A program made the translations under genes and the position numbers. Positions 7,003 through 8,578 of a DNA stretch of 8,578 bases are shown here, in pieces. The notes beneath the pieces are model-generated. The model was not told the DNA's origin and searched no databases. It saw only the letters and a program-made list of their open reading frames with translations. The DNA is taken from NCBI GenBank assembly GCA_949127695.1, contig CASBQH010000096.1:1-8578 (forward strand), in the 5' to 3' direction. This DNA comes from Synechococcales cyanobacterium PMM_0073 (lineage in GTDB: Bacteria > Cyanobacteriota > Cyanobacteriia > Elainellales > Elainellaceae). Position 1 is the first letter of the stretch. Every line of letters begins with the position of its first letter.

Positions 7003-7068
7003 TTGGGCAGTTGCTTTGGCAGGGTTCTGGCAGGGTTTTGGCAGGGTTCTGCCAAAGCAACCGCCCAG
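7003..7068 (-). other. Long hairpin between pheT and tldE
   Basis: Bases 7005-7022 and 7049-7066 form 18-bp arms. On the minus-strand transcript, GGGCGGTTGCTTTGGCAG pairs with CTGCCAAAGCAACTGCCC, with one G·U wobble and no mismatch; one more pair is possible outside (7004/7067). The loop is 26 nt and contains extra copies of the arm motif, so the 5' arm can also pair 8 bp with the nearest copy (7037-7044), leaving a 4-nt AACC loop. The stem begins only 3 nt after the pheT stop codon, as a terminator would. No U-run follows on either strand, so a classic intrinsic terminator is not shown; RNA processing or attenuation between pheT and tldE is equally possible. Confidence 0.7.
7017..7049. repeat. 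Three-copy 11-bp direct tandem repeat inside the hairpin
   Basis: TGGCAGGGTTC (7017), TGGCAGGGTTT (7028) and TGGCAGGGTTC (7039) are adjacent and differ at a single base. The first unit lies partly in the left arm of the hairpin and the other two mainly in the loop. The inverse motif CTGCCAAAG follows at once, so expansion of a hairpin-forming sequence is a likely origin. Confidence 0.85.
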
Positions 7069-7070
7069 CT

Positions 7071-8578
7071 CTAGCTCCGCAGCACCGCCTGGAATCGCTC
7101 TTCTAGCACCTCGCGCACCTTTTGGTGAACCGGCTCAATTTCCGTCTCGGTCAGAGTGCGGTCACTGGCGCGATAGACCAGCCGGAAGGCCAGACTGCGC
7201 TGGTTTTCCAGCACGTTGGCACCGCGATATTCGTCAAATAGCTCCACCGAACCTAGCAACGCCCCGCCTGCCTGCCGAATCGCCCGCTCAATCTCGGCCA
7301 CCGAAAACTTGGCTGGTGCAAAGAAAGCAATATCGCGGTCGGAAGCTGGATAGCTGGAATAGGGCTGAAACACAGGGATCAGCCGCTCCTCTTGGAGCAT
7401 GTGATCGAGCAAGATTTCTAGGCTCAGCTCAAAGCTGTAGACCTCATCAGGCAGATCGCGCTGTTGACGCAGCTGGGGGTGCAGTTGGCCGAAGGTACCC
7501 AGCCGATCGCCGTTCAGCCAGAGCGAAGCCGTGCGTCCTGGATGCAGCATTGGGTTCCGTCGATCCGGCTGATATTCGACCGCCAATCCCAGCCGCGAAA
7601 ACAGGCTCTCTAAGCAGCCTTTGGCCTCATACCAGCTAAGCGGCTGCGCCCGTCCGCTGTTGACCCAGCGACCTCGCCTCGGATCGCCGCCCAGGATTCC
7701 GGCCACCCGATCTTCTTCGGCCAAGCCAGTTTCCTCCTGCCAGAACACCCGCCCGACTTCAAAGGCGTTTAGCGCCCCGTTGCCCTGCTCCAAATTCCGC
7801 ACAAAGGCATCGACTAGCCCCGTGATTAACTCTGTCCGCAGCGCCGAAAACTCGGAGAACAGCGGGTTGGCCAGCACCACCTCACCGGCTAGATCAGGCT
7901 TGCCCAGCGTATAGTGAATCACTTCGGTGAGGCCAGCGGCGCGCAGGGCAGCGTGGATTTGGCGAATCGCCACCTGCTCATCTGGCAGAAAGCCTGCCTC
8001 GGTTTTGCTGGGCAGCGTGTCGCAAAAGTTGTTGTAGCCATAGAGCCGTGCCACTTCTTCGACGAGATCAATTTCGCGCTCTAGGTCGCGATAGCGATAG
8101 GGCGGCACGGTGACAGTCCAGAGATCTGGCTGCTGGGCCGTCAGCTCACAGCCCAGGGCGCTCAGCGTTCGCTCTACGTCAGCAGCGGTCAGCTCGGCCA
8201 TATCTTCAGCGGTCAGCTCGCGGTCGGGGCGGCGAGCGACATCGGCTGCCAGATCAGCGACCAGATCAGCGGCCAAAACGGGTCCCAAAACCTGATGAAC
8301 GCGCTCTAGCCGCAGCTCAATCTGACGGCTGGCAGTCTGGGTTCGCAAATCGGCAGCCCGGGCGATCACCTCTCCCCCCGCCGTCTGGAGCAATAGATCA
8401 ACGGCGCGGCGGTTGGCCAGCATCAGCTCAGCCTGATTCACACCGCGCTCAAATCGGGCTGAGGCTTCCGTTCGGATGCCCTGCGCCCGCGCCGAGCGCC
8501 GTATAGCCGCCGGGTCAAACACAGCCGCCTCTAGCATGACGGTTTGGGTGGCGGCATGAACCTCGGTGCTTTCGCCGC
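7071..8578 (-). CDS. pheT: Phenylalanine-tRNA ligase beta subunit (N-terminus off the right edge)
   Basis: PheT is the tRNA-binding subunit of the alpha2-beta2 phenylalanyl-tRNA synthetase. The window holds the last 501 complete codons of a protein usually about 800 long, so roughly the first 300 residues lie beyond base 8578. The visible part starts [20 protein letters not shown], typical of the B3/B4 region, then FERGVN and the B5 domain ([13 protein letters not shown]). It continues with the synthetase-like core ([25 protein letters not shown]) and a C-terminal anticodon-binding FDX-ACB domain of about 95 residues (from [17 protein letters not shown]). The in-frame ATG at 8537 is internal: the frame is open to the window edge and upstream residues fit the family. 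The B5 domain contains an unusual Ala/Asp-rich repetitive insertion coded at about 8180-8280. The stop is followed 3 nt later by the hairpin. Confidence 0.98.
   Translation of the reverse strand, partial: GESTEVHAATQTVMLEAAVFDPAAIRRSARAQGIRTEASARFERGVNQAELMLANRRAVDLLLQTAGGEVIARAADLRTQTASRQIELRLERVHQVLGPVLAADLVADLAADVARRPDRELTAEDMAELTAADVERTLSALGCELTAQQPDLWTVTVPPYRYRDLEREIDLVEEVARLYGYNNFCDTLPSKTEAGFLPDEQVAIRQIHAALRAAGLTEVIHYTLGKPDLAGEVVLANPLFSEFSALRTELITGLVDAFVRNLEQGNGALNAFEVGRVFWQEETGLAEEDRVAGILGGDPRRGRWVNSGRAQPLSWYEAKGCLESLFSRLGLAVEYQPDRRNPMLHPGRTASLWLNGDRLGTFGQLHPQLRQQRDLPDEVYSFELSLEILLDHMLQEERLIPVFQPYSSYPASDRDIAFFAPAKFSVAEIERAIRQAGGALLGSVELFDEYRGANVLENQRSLAFRLVYRASDRTLTETEIEPVHQKVREVLEERFQAVLRS
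8183..8273 (-). repeat. Repeat-derived insertion within the pheT B5 domain
   Basis: CAGCGGTCAGCTCG occurs at 8183-8196 and again at 8207-8220, 24 bp apart. CAGATCAGCGAC (8250-8261) is followed at once by CAGATCAGCGGC (8262-8273). In the protein these give [16 protein letters not shown] and the [11 protein letters not shown] run. Period lengths of 24 and 12 bp keep the frame, consistent with in-frame duplication. Confidence 0.65.

Noticed and set aside
7016..7639. 207-codon plus-strand frame across the hairpin and pheT
   Set aside because: It is the antisense of pheT and of the tandem repeats; composition is Pro/Arg/Ala-rich as expected for a shadow in GC-rich DNA.

Overview
The window looks like chromosomal DNA from a cyanobacterium. 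It has moderately high GC and house-keeping genes with cyanobacterial-type sequences. It also carries a cyanobacterial-type GAF–PP2C phosphatase and a DUF3153-like lipoprotein, a family I associate with cyanobacteria. The HIP1 octamer GCGATCGC, frequent in many cyanobacteria, was not found by eye. A Leptolyngbya- or Synechococcales-like lineage is a guess from overall feel, not a demonstrated placement.

Layout from left to right: (1) 1-954, minus strand, most of ribD (riboflavin synthesis), with its C-terminus beyond the left edge. (2) 955-1377, a 423-bp divergent intergenic region with candidate promoters and a three-copy 15-bp tandem repeat. (3) 1378-2820, plus strand, a GAF + SpoIIE/RsbU-type PP2C serine/threonine phosphatase. 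(4) 2892-3203, plus strand, a small membrane-anchored protein of unknown function. (5) 3233-3268, a three-copy 12-bp repeat in front of argH. (6) 3349-4761, plus strand, argH (argininosuccinate lyase). (7) 4804-5598, minus strand, a lipoprotein with a C-terminal membrane helix (DUF3153-like), convergent with argH. (8) 5615-6961, minus strand, a TldE/PmbA homologue 16 bp upstream of the lipoprotein gene. (9) 7003-7068, a long hairpin built around a three-copy 11-bp repeat. (10) 7071-8578, minus strand, pheT, with its N-terminus beyond the right edge.

The minus-strand genes pheT, tldE and the lipoprotein gene lie head-to-tail and could form one transcript, with the hairpin between pheT and tldE as a possible control or processing point. 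The plus-strand phosphatase, small gene and argH are co-directional, but the gaps (71 and 145 bp) and a -10-like box suggest argH has its own promoter. Most genes are ordinary metabolism and translation. The unusual material is in the spacers: three of them each hold exactly three copies of a short direct repeat (15, 12 and 11 bp). Two of these share an AACCC(C)TGC core in the same orientation relative to the downstream gene. I see no defence system, mobile element, CRISPR array, tRNA or rRNA.
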